Assembly: GCA_965198875.1 (NCBI GenBank)
Contig: CBDAPU010000001.1
Span: 1,426,001 to 1,490,000 of the forward strand
Direction of reading: 5' to 3'
Source: CBDAPU01 sp965198875
GTDB lineage: Bacteria > Pseudomonadota > Gammaproteobacteria > Eutrophobiales > Eutrophobiaceae
Length of the DNA: 64,000 nucleotides
Positions 1-9,208 of this stretch are shown piece after piece. The position numbers and the translations under genes were made by a program. The number at the start of each line of letters is the position of its first letter. Position 1 is the stretch's first letter. The notes below the pieces were generated by a model. It saw nothing but the letters and a program-made list of their open reading frames with translations, was not told where the DNA came from and did no database searches.

Positions 1-177
1 AAGAGCTTTCCGACCCTGTGGCACTTTGGGGGCTAGGGGAATTATATGCAGATCCCGTGAGAATAAAACTTTAGGTACTAGTATAAATAACCCGAATTAT
101 TTGTGTAGTTTACTCCGTCTTTCAAGGCGCCCAGTCATGGTTTGGGTGTGCCATCGTTGAATCGCCGCCCGCCCTCT
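1..177. other. left-edge stretch, no assignable gene
   Basis: No complete gene is visible. On the plus strand, frame 3 is open from the window edge to a TAG at 72-74 and would encode a 23-residue tail. It could be the end of a gene lying mainly outside the window, but it is too short to assign. The rest is the 3' flank of the minus-strand transporter that ends at 178. Confidence 0.25.
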
Positions 178-1059
178 TTAACTATAGGCAGACTCACTCA
201 CCCGGCTGTGCCTAAGAACATAAATACCGCTGATGACAATGATGATAATGCCAATCCAGGTATACTGATCGGGGAGTTCCCGCCAGATCAGAAAGCCGCT
301 GATGATGGTCCAGATCAAACGCACATAGTCCAGTGGTGCGATCACCGCTGGTCTGGCGAGACGCATCGCCTCTATGTAACAACCCAGCGCCAGCGTTTGT
401 GACAACCCTAAGGAAATGAACATGAGCCAATGATTGAAAGTGGGGGTTATCCATGCGCTCATCGCCCAGTAAAAAAATAGAATAATACCAGCGATGGGCA
501 AATAAAAATTCAGTGACCAGTTGTTTTCCGTTGCGCCTAAATAGCGCGCCGAGTTGACCAGGATCCCGATTAGAAAAGAGACGAGCAATGTCGTGAGATG
601 GGCGATATGAAAATGCGCCGGGGTCGGTCTTAATATGATAAGAACACCAATGAACCCAACGCCAATGGCAATCCATGATTGTCTTGAAACCGCCTCTTTT
701 AAGAACCACGGTGAGAATATGGCGACAAAGAACGGTATCGCAAAAGTCAATGATACGTATTCGGCTAAGGGAATGCTCTGCAAACCATAAAAAATCATCA
801 AGACGGCGAAACCACTCATGACACTACGAAGGGCATGCCATCCGGGTCTTTTCGTTTTCAGTTTACTTAAATTGGCCGTTATGCAGATGGCGATGAATAA
901 AATCATCGTTCCGGTAACGCTTCGTAACCAGGTAACCTGCACCACCGGATAAACGGCGGTCAGCCATTTCCCCATCACATCCGATGCAGAGAAAAACAGG
1001 GTTGAGGCGAGGAGATAGACGATGGCCACATAAGGTCTGTGTATGCGGGTTTGCTCCAT
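178..1059 (-). CDS. DMT-superfamily (EamA) transporter
   Basis: Inner-membrane drug/metabolite transporter of the EamA class. About ten hydrophobic helices are visible, in two five-helix halves as the family expects, with a short basic tail. The first helix begins near PYVAIVYLLAS, so I prefer the ATG at 1059, giving about 293 residues. The frame stays open upstream to an ATG at 1128 and a TTG at 1161, and no good Shine-Dalgarno separates these choices. The substrate cannot be told from sequence; relatives export amino acids, nucleosides or other small metabolites. It is not tightly coupled to its neighbours. Confidence 0.85.
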   Translation of the reverse strand: MEQTRIHRPYVAIVYLLASTLFFSASDVMGKWLTAVYPVVQVTWLRSVTGTMILFIAICITANLSKLKTKRPGWHALRSVMSGFAVLMIFYGLQSIPLAEYVSLTFAIPFFVAIFSPWFLKEAVSRQSWIAIGVGFIGVLIILRPTPAHFHIAHLTTLLVSFLIGILVNSARYLGATENNWSLNFYLPIAGIILFFYWAMSAWITPTFNHWLMFISLGLSQTLALGCYIEAMRLARPAVIAPLDYVRLIWTIISGFLIWRELPDQYTWIGIIIIVISGIYVLRHSRVSESAYS

Positions 1060-1539
1060 CAGTACTTTGGCCCATGCGGGGCTCTCGCCTCCCTCAAATG
1101 CCGATTGATCAGCATATAAACCCCGCATCTCGAAAAGCTCGGCCCTCGCAGAAACGAACAATTACGCATTTTAAGGCAGGCTTAATGATCACGTCTTCGC
1201 ACAATACTTGCGTCTATTTTTCTTACCCCTGATGGGTCATGACATGCCTGCATAGTGTTGCGCGCTTCATCCTATGGATGCTCTTAGCGATCAAAACACA
1301 AATGCCGATCAGTGAGTGCGGAAAGCCGCTTTGATGGCGAGAATAACTGCCCGGAAGATGATCCGCCAATACACCTGGGAAGCCAGCATCATGCTCAACA
1401 ACACCGCTTTTTGAAATATAGACTGACGACATGCGATGCCCTTCCTTCTTATAAAGCGCGGCGTCCCGGATTTAAGATAGAGCCGGGCGCACAGGAGAGA
1501 AGTGTGAATGAGAAGCGGGTTTTATACAGCCGTTTGCGA
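1060..1539. other. intergenic, upstream of DMT transporter
   Basis: Lies between the transporter start and the end of etfA, both on the minus strand. It must hold the transporter promoter and the etf 3' flank. I see no convincing gene, tRNA or strong terminator. The first 100 bases may be coding if the transporter starts upstream of 1059. Confidence 0.4.
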
Positions 1540-2481
1540 CTAACCCGGCTTATCCAGCGCTTCGGCGAGCTCCGGTAATGCCTGGAACAGATCCGCCACC
1601 AGGGCATAATCAGCGATTTCAAAGATAGGCGCCTCTTCGTCTTTGTTGATGGCGACAATGACTTTACTGTCTTTCATGCCCGCCAGGTGCTGGATAGCGC
1701 CGGAGATCCCCACAGCAATATATAATTCCGGCGCCACGATTTTACCGGTTTGACCCACCTGATAATCATTTGGCGCATACCCGGCGTCAACCGCCGCCCG
1801 TGAAGCGCCAATAGCGGCGCCCAGTTTATCGGCGATGTTCTCCAGCAAATGAAAGTTCTCACCACCGCCAAAACCCCGTCCACCTGATACGATGATCCTG
1901 GCGCCGGTTAATTCCGGCCGCTCAGAGACCGTTAATTCCTCACCGACAAATGAAGATAAACCGGCGGGATCCAGTGCATTGACGGACTCTATTTGAGCCG
2001 TGCCGGTCTCGGCGTCGGCGCCATCAAACCCGGTTGCTCGAACACTTATCACCTTGATCCGGTCGTTGCTTTTTACCGTTGCCATGGCGTTGCCGGCGTA
2101 GATGGGGCGAGAAAATGTGTCCTCAGACTTAACCTGGGTGACGTCCGATACCATGCCGACGTCAAGTAATGCCGCAACCCTGGGCAACAGGTTTTTGCCG
2201 AAGGTGGTCGCCGGCGCAAGAATGTGCGTTGCGCCTTCTGCACAGGAGACAACCAGGGGCGCCAGCTCTTCGGCCAGGGCATGTTCATAGTGCTCGGCTT
2301 CAACGTGTAGCACCTTGCTGATCCCGGCGATCTTCGTGCCGGCCATCGCCGCTGCTTCACTGTTGTTGCCGGCGACAAGCAAGATGAGCTCATCCCCCAG
2401 TTGTGCAGCGGCGCTGACGGTGTTCAATGTGGAGGGCCTGATAAGGTTATTATCATGCTCTGCGATGATGAGGGCCCGCAT
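1540..2481 (-). CDS. etfA: electron transfer flavoprotein alpha subunit
   Basis: Alpha (FAD-binding) subunit of the soluble electron transfer flavoprotein. It accepts electrons from acyl-CoA dehydrogenases and passes them to ETF-ubiquinone oxidoreductase. At 313 residues it has the usual length. The C-terminal FAD domain shows the diagnostic run GGRGFGGGENF, then QVGQTGKIVAPELY and GISGAIQHLAGM. It begins one base after etfB ends, so the pair is translationally linked. FadE (27.7 kb) and LiuA (53.0 kb) are likely electron donors in this window. No ETF-quinone oxidoreductase gene is present here. Confidence 0.97.
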   Translation of the reverse strand: MRALIIAEHDNNLIRPSTLNTVSAAAQLGDELILLVAGNNSEAAAMAGTKIAGISKVLHVEAEHYEHALAEELAPLVVSCAEGATHILAPATTFGKNLLPRVAALLDVGMVSDVTQVKSEDTFSRPIYAGNAMATVKSNDRIKVISVRATGFDGADAETGTAQIESVNALDPAGLSSFVGEELTVSERPELTGARIIVSGGRGFGGGENFHLLENIADKLGAAIGASRAAVDAGYAPNDYQVGQTGKIVAPELYIAVGISGAIQHLAGMKDSKVIVAINKDEEAPIFEIADYALVADLFQALPELAEALDKPG

Positions 2482-2482
2482 A

Positions 2483-3232
2483 TCAGATCACCTTCGCCTC
2501 ATTACGCAGTTTATCGATAAGTTCATTCACATCAGCGACTTTCACCCCCGCCGCTCTTGCAGGGGGTTCCGTTACACCGAGCACCTCAATGCCGGGGGTG
2601 ACGTCGATCCCGACATCCTCAGGTTTCACCACATCCAGGGGTTTCTTTTTTGCCTTCATGATGTTGGGCAGCTTCACGTAACGGGGCTCATTCAGGCGTA
2701 GATCAGTGGTCACAACGGCGGGTAATGTAATGGCGAGGGTCTGAAGCCCCCCGTCTATCTCTCTGGTGACGTTCAATCCGGGGCCGGTGAGCGCAACACG
2801 GGAAGCAAATGTTGCCTGTGACCAGCCTAGCAGTGCGGCCAGCATCTGCCCGGTTTGATTGTTATCATCATCAATAGCCTGCTTGCCGAGGATGGCAAGT
2901 TCTACGGATTCTTTTTCAATCGTTGCTTTTAATAATTTTGCAATGGCCAATGGTTGCACGTTAACATTGGTTTCGATCAGGATGGCGCGGTCGGCCCCCA
3001 TCGCCAATGCGGTACGCAGGATATCCCGGCATTGGCCGCCGCCGACAGTGACGACAATGATCTCATCTGCTCTGCCCGCCTCCTTGATGCGTATCGCCTC
3101 TTCTACGGCGATCTCGCAGAACGGGTTCATGGACATCTTCACATTGGCGGTATCAACGCCGCTACCATCGGTTTTAACCCGGATACGAACGTTGTAATCA
3201 ACCACCCGTTTTATGGGAACCAGGACTCTCAT
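2483..3232 (-). CDS. etfB: electron transfer flavoprotein beta subunit
   Basis: Beta (AMP-binding) subunit of ETF, 249 residues, full length. It opens with MRVLVPIKRVVDYN, typical of EtfB, and carries the conserved stretch ILGKQAIDDDNNQTGQMLA and a later EPRYVKLPNIMKAKKK. An AGGAGAT Shine-Dalgarno lies just before the ATG at 3232. It is first in an etfBA operon; the roughly 640-bp gap upstream should hold the promoter. Confidence 0.97.
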   Translation of the reverse strand: MRVLVPIKRVVDYNVRIRVKTDGSGVDTANVKMSMNPFCEIAVEEAIRIKEAGRADEIIVVTVGGGQCRDILRTALAMGADRAILIETNVNVQPLAIAKLLKATIEKESVELAILGKQAIDDDNNQTGQMLAALLGWSQATFASRVALTGPGLNVTREIDGGLQTLAITLPAVVTTDLRLNEPRYVKLPNIMKAKKKPLDVVKPEDVGIDVTPGIEVLGVTEPPARAAGVKVADVNELIDKLRNEAKVI

Positions 3233-3872
3233 GGGTTTATCTCCTGATCTAACTGCAATATCAAAGCCTTTTGCGCGGGGTGTAAGGGGCTACAAGGATA
3301 CACGCAATGACCTGATGGGGGCAATCATCTTCTTAATCAACGCAAGAGCAAGAGCGCTACCAGCATAACGTGATTAAAATCGGCCGTCACCTCTACAGCA
3401 GGCTCGCCGGGGTGATAAGATGATGCGCTTCTCTACGCCCTGGTGGTGGCAATGGCTATTTTAAGCGGACTAGTGCAATTCGTTGATCATCTGAGATCCA
3501 TGCCCCCATCCTCAGCCACGGTTTCAGTAGAAGTGCAGGTTATGAATGTCATGTTGCATGGGCAAAGGCAGCGGATTATCGGTGCATTTTGCAATGGCTC
3601 GCCCTGTTATTTCCGCTGTTGTTTTCCTTGATCAGGTTTGGGTTTTTATGGAAACATTCCGCATTTTAAGGCATCTCAAGTAAAGTAGGGGTCAGACTGT
3701 TATTGAAACTGACGAAGATGATCAGCGACAGATTGGCGAAGTTGTTATGCTACGGATGAGTTTTGAACATTGCTTATTCTCTGGCGCTGTGGTTTTGTGC
3801 ACCTCTTGGCGCCGGGTCACTGGACTTGCGCGTCAGGCGCCCTGGCTGGATTGATAAAATTTGGAGATCAAC
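3233..3872. other. intergenic between divergent etfB and cytochrome c
   Basis: About 640 bp with no credible gene; the short open frames here have no homology I recognise and poor codon structure. It must contain divergent promoters for etfBA and for the cytochrome gene. The motif TAGGGGTCAGACTG near 3690 resembles short sequences often seen beside REP-associated transposases, but no transposase remnant is visible. Confidence 0.4.
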
Positions 3873-4496
3873 ATGAAAAACACATTCAGTTTTTTACTGC
3901 TGAGTATTGTCCCGTTAATAGCCCAGGCGGGCGGTGATGTTGTTGCAGGCAAGGCCCAGTATGGGGTGTGTGCGGCTTGTCATGGGCTCAATGGGGAAGG
4001 CAATAAAATGCTGAACGCCCCGCGTCTTGCTGATCAGGAAGACTGGTATTTGATCAGACAACTGGTGAATTATAAAAAAGGCATTCGCGGCACACATCAA
4101 GGCGACGTATTTGGCGCACAAATGGCGCCGATGGCGATGACATTGGCTGATGATGCGGCCATTGCCAATGTGGCGGCCTATATCACCACATTGAAGCCGC
4201 CGCCGAGTGAGGCGACGATCACCGGGGATGTGGCCAAAGGCAAGGCTTTGTATGTCACCTGTGCGGCTTGCCATGGACAAAAAGGTGAAGGCAACAAGGC
4301 CCTGAATGCGCCCCGCCTGCTCGATCAGCAGGATTGGTATATGGTAAGGCAGATGCAAAACTTCAGATCCGGCGCCAGGGGCGCGCATCCTGACGATACC
4401 TATGGGGCTCAAATGGCGCCCATGGCGAAAATCCTGGCGGATGAGCAGGCCATTGTAGATGTGATCAGCTACATCATCAGCCTCAATGAGCAATGA
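3873..4496 (+). CDS. diheme c-type cytochrome (c4/c553-like)
   Basis: Periplasmic electron carrier with a Sec signal peptide (MKNTFSFLLLSIVPLIAQAGG) and two tandem cytochrome c domains of about 90 residues. Each has a CAACH heme site (near residues 34 and 128) and a downstream AQMAPMA segment giving the axial Met. The two halves are close copies, as in cytochrome c4, though c4 itself is slightly shorter. The frame is open from a TTG at 3861, but GGAG at 3863-3866 points to the ATG at 3873, giving 207 residues. It likely shuttles electrons between the bc1 complex and a terminal oxidase. Confidence 0.93.
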   Translation: MKNTFSFLLLSIVPLIAQAGGDVVAGKAQYGVCAACHGLNGEGNKMLNAPRLADQEDWYLIRQLVNYKKGIRGTHQGDVFGAQMAPMAMTLADDAAIANVAAYITTLKPPPSEATITGDVAKGKALYVTCAACHGQKGEGNKALNAPRLLDQQDWYMVRQMQNFRSGARGAHPDDTYGAQMAPMAKILADEQAIVDVISYIISLNEQ

Positions 4497-4559
4497 GTGT
4501 TCCCTCACCCAGTCACAAAGCAGGTTGGTATGGTCGATGATTGACTGCATGAGAATGAG

Positions 4560-6044
4560 ATGAAGCGACCGACACTACGGCTCTCTCAGAAAACGCCCAC
4601 CGCCCTGCAGTTCGATGCGATTGAACATTGGCTGGTGGCGATAAACCCCTCCGCTGCAAAATGGCCGGCATTTGCCTATGGCGATGTATTGCAAAAACGC
4701 TATCGGCGCCTGCAAAAGAAGACGGGCCTGCACGCATCGGTGCTCATCACTGATCTGCCGAACGATAAGGCATGTCGTATTGCATTGACGATGATGGAGC
4801 CGGAGCAATCTGCGTTTGGTTTGCTCACGCAGTCACGGGAGCTGATCCATGCACAGGGTGATTTTCAACCTGTGAGGTTGGGGGTCGCCATCATTGGTTT
4901 TACAAAGAAAAAATCAGAGAAAATCGCCGAGGCGGTTTTGGCGGCGGCCCTGGCGGCGAATGCTGATATGCCCAACTATCGCAGCCAATCCAGAGAAAAA
5001 CCAGCGCTTGAATATATCGAGCTCTATGGTGTCGCCGTAGAGCATGGATTTCAGCGCACGTTTGCCGAGGATGAGGGGAATGCCCTGGCACGTTATCTCA
5101 CGGCCTTGCCCCACAATCAATTAACACCCACCCTCTACCGAGAGCGCATAGCCGGTTTGGCCAAAGCCTGTGGTTGGAGGCCGCAGTTCTTTGGTATTGA
5201 ACAATTACAGAAGAGAAAAGCCGGTGCATTTTTGGCGGTGGCGCAGGCAAGCCCGGATCGGGACGGCGGCATTATGCGCTTGCAGTATCAGCCTGCTGGC
5301 CATAAATCCAGAGATGGACTTGCGCTGGTGGGGAAGGGAATATGTTTCGATACCGGTGGCGTCAATGTAAAGTCGGCCGGGTATATGTATGGCATGCACG
5401 AAGACATGCAGGGCAGTGCGGTCGCCCTCGGCACGCTACTGGCTTTAACCCGCATGAAGGTGCGCTTCCCCGTAGATTGCTGGTTAGCGATATGCACCAA
5501 CCATATTGGCCCCGACGCCTATCATCCGAATGATGTGATCACGGCTATTGATGGGACGACTATCGAGATTGTTCACACCGATGCTGAAGGGCGCATGGTG
5601 TTGGCCGACACATTGGTCATGGCCTCACGGGCCAGACCGAAACTCATCATTGATTACGCCACATTGACCGGCGCCTGTGTGCAGGCAATCGGCAGGGCCT
5701 ACAGTGGCGTATTCACCAATCGTGATGAGTGGATGGAAAACCTGATCAAAGCCGGCGTGAGAAGTGGTGAACGTGTCTGGCCATTCCCCCTGGATGATGA
5801 TTACGATGCAGCGATAAACAGTGATATTGCGGACGTTAAGCAATGCAGTAACGAGCCGGGGGTTGATCACATCCTGGCCGCCCGCTTTTTGCAACGCTTC
5901 ATTAAAAATGACTGCCCCTGGATACATGTTGACTTATCGAGCGGTAACAGCAAAGGCGGTCTGGCCCATATCCCGACGGACACCACGGGTTTTGGCGTGC
6001 GCTTGACGCTTAACCTGTTGCTGGATGAGAAAATCATGGAATAG
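4560..6044 (+). CDS. pepA: leucyl aminopeptidase, M17 family
   Basis: Cytosolic dinuclear-metal aminopeptidase that removes N-terminal residues from peptides. At 494 residues it matches PepA. The C-terminal catalytic half has the metal/catalytic segment LVGKGICFDTGGVNVKS near residue 260 and the family signature HTDAEGRMVLADTL near 340. The signature's first residue is H where most members have N. The N-terminal half is the less conserved macrodomain-like region. It starts 63 bp after the cytochrome gene and may be cotranscribed. E. coli PepA also binds DNA at Xer sites; nothing here tests that role. Confidence 0.93.
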   Translation: MKRPTLRLSQKTPTALQFDAIEHWLVAINPSAAKWPAFAYGDVLQKRYRRLQKKTGLHASVLITDLPNDKACRIALTMMEPEQSAFGLLTQSRELIHAQGDFQPVRLGVAIIGFTKKKSEKIAEAVLAAALAANADMPNYRSQSREKPALEYIELYGVAVEHGFQRTFAEDEGNALARYLTALPHNQLTPTLYRERIAGLAKACGWRPQFFGIEQLQKRKAGAFLAVAQASPDRDGGIMRLQYQPAGHKSRDGLALVGKGICFDTGGVNVKSAGYMYGMHEDMQGSAVALGTLLALTRMKVRFPVDCWLAICTNHIGPDAYHPNDVITAIDGTTIEIVHTDAEGRMVLADTLVMASRARPKLIIDYATLTGACVQAIGRAYSGVFTNRDEWMENLIKAGVRSGERVWPFPLDDDYDAAINSDIADVKQCSNEPGVDHILAARFLQRFIKNDCPWIHVDLSSGNSKGGLAHIPTDTTGFGVRLTLNLLLDEKIME

Positions 6045-6061
6045 GCCCTTAACACAAGGGC
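6045..6061 (+). terminator. possible terminator hairpin after pepA
   Basis: GCCCTT and AAGGGC flank a 5-nt loop directly after the pepA stop codon. The stem is only 6 bp and no T-run follows, so intrinsic termination is uncertain. Confidence 0.3.
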
Positions 6062-6340
6062 GGGTGAGGGGCGAAAGCAGTCCCAGCGTGAAGATAGACG
6101 GTATTCACCGATGGGGATGGCGCGGGCTACCTAGGCGATCTGCTGGCGCCACTGACCCCGGATGGATAATGCGATGGGCAATGTAGAGCCCGCTTCCATT
6201 GCTGCGGATCATCTTCGCCGTCACTGACAGTCTTCCAATCTCCCATGGGTCGGTTAAGGACAGGCGATATGGCGCTGTTCCATGTTGTTGCCCCTGTGCA
6301 TGGCGGGCACCGGTTTATTTGCGATGTGCCGCCAGGCCGC

Positions 6341-6781
6341 TCACCACTCACCCACGTTTTCAGCGGAGGCCCAGGGTTCCTGGGTTGGTAGCGCCTCGCC
6401 TTTTTGTAGAAGCTCGATGGAAATATTATCCGGGGTGCGTATAAACGCCATATGACCGTCTCGGGGAGGACGGTTGATGGTCACCCCGCTAGCGGTGATT
6501 TTCTCGCAGGTGGCGTAGATATCATCCACTTCAAATGCCAGATGGCCAAAGTTTCTGCCGCCGCTATAGTCTTCCGGGTCCCAGTTGTAGGTTAGCTCTA
6601 TAACGGGCGAGGCATGCTCTCTGGCCTGTTGTTCATCGCCGGGTGCGGATAAAAACACCAGGGTAAAGCGGCCTTGTTCACTTTCGTAGCGCTTAACCTC
6701 ACGCATGTCCAACACATCACAGAAAAAAGCCAGGGTTTTATCCAGATCGGAAACCCGGATCATGGTATGTAAATAACGCAT
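6341..6781 (-). CDS. gloA: lactoylglutathione lyase (glyoxalase I)
   Basis: Converts the methylglyoxal-glutathione hemithioacetal to S-lactoylglutathione in the cytosol. The sequence follows E. coli GloA closely. Metal ligands are visible as His in LHTMIRV, Glu in VIELTYNW, His in FGHLAFEV and Glu in SIELLQKG, so the active site is intact. The true start is the ATG at 6781, with GGAGAG just upstream, giving 146 residues; an upstream in-frame start at 6832 lacks this support. The last 18 residues extend past the usual GloA end. Confidence 0.95.
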   Translation of the reverse strand: MRYLHTMIRVSDLDKTLAFFCDVLDMREVKRYESEQGRFTLVFLSAPGDEQQAREHASPVIELTYNWDPEDYSGGRNFGHLAFEVDDIYATCEKITASGVTINRPPRDGHMAFIRTPDNISIELLQKGEALPTQEPWASAENVGEW

Positions 6782-7121
6782 TATTCTCTCTCCATTCGAA
6801 CCAGTCCCATGATAACCCCTTTTCATCGCCACGTCCCCGTGACTCTCCTTTAAGACCAGTCTCGCTCTACCCGACTGTTCAAAATCGCTCCCTGGAGTTT
6901 TCTCGCCACCGCACAGTTTTCATCTTATCTCAAATGCGGGGCACAGGCGGCGGACTTCGTGTAAACTGGGTTTTTTGACATACCCTTGCCTTGCACAAAC
7001 CACCATATCAGTGATGTTGAACCGGGAAACCAGGTAGCCGTGAAGGCAGTATCACTCAGATATAGCGAGTAGAAATATCTCACTTTCATATAAGGCTCTA
7101 AAAAAAACGGGAGATAAATGA

Positions 7122-7508
7122 ATGATAGAAGCGCTGAGTTCAGAGAATTTACCTGCACCGATATTTAGATACAGCCCATTAGTGAAGGCCGGGCCTTTTT
7201 ATAAGACCGCCGGCATGATTGCCGTAGATAAGACGACCGGAGAGTTAGAGCCGGGTGGCGCCGGCCCTGAAACAGCCCGGATCCTGAAGAGTTTATTGGC
7301 GGCGTTGCCCGATTTCGGGTTGTCATTAGATGATCTGTATAGTGTGAACCTGTATACCACGCAACTGGATCAGCTCCCGCAAATCAATGAAGCCTGGGAG
7401 GCGGTGTTCACCGAGAATGCTCGACTACCGGCAAGGACGGCGGTGGGTGTGGCGGCATTACCGTTAAATTGTGCAGTGGAGATGGAGTTCATGTTTTATA
7501 AGGCATAA
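7122..7508 (+). CDS. RidA/YjgF-family imine deaminase
   Basis: Member of the RidA family, which hydrolyses reactive enamine/imine intermediates released by PLP enzymes and so protects other PLP enzymes. It has the normal length (128 residues). The catalytic Arg is in LPARTAVGVAALP and the strand end VEMEFMFYKA is typical. GGGAG at 7109-7113 supports the ATG at 7122 over the ATG at 7118, which is in another frame. It is monocistronic as far as can be seen. Some RidA-like subfamilies do other chemistry, so exact substrates are unknown. Confidence 0.9.
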   Translation: MIEALSSENLPAPIFRYSPLVKAGPFYKTAGMIAVDKTTGELEPGGAGPETARILKSLLAALPDFGLSLDDLYSVNLYTTQLDQLPQINEAWEAVFTENARLPARTAVGVAALPLNCAVEMEFMFYKA

Positions 7509-7857
7509 TGCTTTGATCGGTTTCGGGAGCGCAATTTATGCCAGAGATAAGCTGACGGAAAATCATGATACATATCATCTACGCATTCGACGGGGTAGCA
7601 AGCCAAGGCGAAGCCGGCCTGCTTTCAAGGCGCCCGATCAGGTCATTGTGATCAGAGGCAAGATGAGCGCTGGTAGCCCTGGTGAGAGCGCCATCTTCAT
7701 GGCCGCACAACATAAGTACACCCCGTTGAGCTATGCCCTTCGAGTAGCATGGATGACTGGGAGTTCTAAGGCAGGTTAGGCCAAAACCAGGCGGGTTGTT
7801 GAGGCAAGCATCGTCTTGTATTTCAGCGTAGTCGTTCTAAGGCATGTTAGGGCAAAA
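7509..7857. other. intergenic with degenerate direct repeat
   Basis: Convergent gap between ridA and the minus-strand lipoprotein gene. I see no credible gene. Its right end carries a 41-bp direct repeat that runs into the lipoprotein gene's 3' end (listed separately). Confidence 0.5.
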
Positions 7858-7874
7858 CTAGCCGGGTTGTTGAG
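7763..7874. repeat. 41-bp imperfect direct repeat at lipoprotein 3' end
   Basis: Two copies, 7763-7803 and 7834-7874, start 71 bp apart and match at 37 of 41 positions. Each runs from GTTCTAAGGCA to GGGTTGTTGAG. The right copy contains the last codons and stop of the minus-strand lipoprotein gene ending at 7858. The left copy is therefore a duplicate of that gene's tail plus its 3' flank. Confidence 0.75.
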
Positions 7875-8529
7875 AGAAGAATGCTCTGATCTGATTGGCC
7901 AGGGCCTTGCAGGCGTTTGCCTCCACCCGTGCGAGCATGGGTATGGGAATGATGACGGCAGGCATAAATGAGGTGCCTTTGGTCTCGGCGCTGATCTTGC
8001 CGGAGAGGGCGAGCTCCTTGAAATCCCAGATGCTGGCTTCATAATTCGCCTCATCTTGCCAATAGGCAAAACCGAAACAACCACCGCCGCCGGGGCCAAC
8101 TGCACAGGAGACCGAGCCGGATGAGTCCGTTCTCTCCGTGGCGCCGTCAATCCATATAAAGTAGCGCACGTTAAAATCATTAAACCTGGCCAGGATAGCG
8201 GGGTTTTGTATGAGCTTATCCAGTTTTTTCACATCCATGGGGGCGGTACTGGTTTCAAAATAGGGGTACATGCCGTCCACGAAGTCTCTCTCCGGTATGA
8301 CGTTAATATTTCTCTGGCCTAGGGATTTTCCTACGCAATTTATGAAATCCACTTCCGTTTCGTGGTTGGAGCTGTGTCGGCGCCCAAGTATAACCACGGA
8401 CTCGCCCTGATCCAGCCTGGTTGTGGAGAGTTCTCGGTGTTCATCAATCACTGTCGTGCTCTTGCAGCCGGCCAATATGGCGAGCGTGATGATGAGAGAA
8501 GCCGTTCTAACAAAGATAAACATCATCAT
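7858..8529 (-). CDS. putative lipoprotein, last gene of envelope cluster
   Basis: About 224-residue predicted lipoprotein: a hydrophobic leader ending LAILAGC supplies the lipobox Cys. GAGAAG touches a run of three ATG codons (8529, 8526, 8523); the innermost has the best spacing. The body is a mixed alpha/beta domain with a CAVGPGGGGCFGFAYW segment. No family is recognised with confidence. It follows the next lipoprotein gene by 4 bp, so the two are cotranscribed. Mature residues after the Cys are KS, with no inner-membrane-retention Asp, so outer-membrane sorting is likely. Function unknown. Confidence 0.75.
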   Translation of the reverse strand: MMMFIFVRTASLIITLAILAGCKSTTVIDEHRELSTTRLDQGESVVILGRRHSSNHETEVDFINCVGKSLGQRNINVIPERDFVDGMYPYFETSTAPMDVKKLDKLIQNPAILARFNDFNVRYFIWIDGATERTDSSGSVSCAVGPGGGGCFGFAYWQDEANYEASIWDFKELALSGKISAETKGTSFMPAVIIPIPMLARVEANACKALANQIRAFFSQQPG

Positions 8530-8533
8530 CTTC

Positions 8534-9196
8534 TCAACAGGCCGTAGCGTATTGCTCGCAATGTTCCATCTTCTCGGCGAGCCAGGCATTGACGCCGACC
8601 ACCTCAGGAAAACCGATGGCGAATTTGGCGCCGGCGTCACGCAACGCCTGGTTTATGGCGGCATTCACACCGCTGTCACGGCTTTTCATAAACTCGGTGG
8701 ATGAGCGACCGTATCCCGTCACTGCCCAGGCTGCGATCTGATCGCCATTTTGATCATGCAACTCAATGACATATTTTATCCAGGCCTCATAGAGATCGGT
8801 TTTTGTCTCCTCCGGCAAGGCAAACTGCATGTCTTCGATTTTGGGTGACAGGACCCCATCGACAGAGCCATCAGTGGCTAGGCTCGGCACTTCTTTCACT
8901 TCATTGAACATCGGCGCCAGGATCTGCTCAAACAGGGCGATATGCGCATCACCGCTACTGATCCGCCAGCCAGGTCGCTCCCGGGAGTCCTCCTCGTAGA
9001 CATAATCACGCAACGGCGCATCATAGAAAACACCCATGCTGAGCGGGATTTGAGAGACCAGGGGCGTGGGGACGTCACTGCTCACTTTTAACGACATGGA
9101 TTGCTGGCAGCCGCTTAACAATAGCAATAATCCCAGGACAGGGACAAATTGATGCTGGATTGTGCGGGGGAGCGTTAATTTGCTGAACCGGATCAT
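8534..9196 (-). CDS. putative lipoprotein
   Basis: Predicted lipoprotein of 220 residues. The leader ends LLLLLSGC followed by QQ, a standard lipobox with an outer-membrane-type +2 residue. The mature part carries alternating strands and helices (YVYEED, KYVIELHDQNGDQIAAW, TGYGRSSTEFM), reminiscent of periplasmic CsgG/LptE-like envelope domains, but the match is too weak to name. It is 12 bp downstream of a VWA gene and 4 bp upstream of a second lipoprotein gene, and clearly belongs to the same operon. Function unknown; a partner of the VWA proteins is the contextual guess. Confidence 0.75.
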   Translation of the reverse strand: MIRFSKLTLPRTIQHQFVPVLGLLLLLSGCQQSMSLKVSSDVPTPLVSQIPLSMGVFYDAPLRDYVYEEDSRERPGWRISSGDAHIALFEQILAPMFNEVKEVPSLATDGSVDGVLSPKIEDMQFALPEETKTDLYEAWIKYVIELHDQNGDQIAAWAVTGYGRSSTEFMKSRDSGVNAAINQALRDAGAKFAIGFPEVVGVNAWLAEKMEHCEQYATAC

Positions 9197-9208
9197 GGTG
9201 ATACGCCA

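Noticed and set aside
142..402. Plus-strand open frame over the DMT transporter
   Set aside because: It lies antisense to a well-supported membrane protein gene and shows no family features.
3683..3700. TAGGGGTCAGACTG-like motif resembling sequence near REP-associated transposases
   Set aside because: Only a single short match, no inverted partner and no transposase remnant, so it is not listed as a mobile element.
3915..4550. 211-residue minus-strand frame opposite the cytochrome gene
   Set aside because: It mirrors a gene with two CAACH heme sites and a signal peptide; the mirror frame is an artefact of the duplicated domains.
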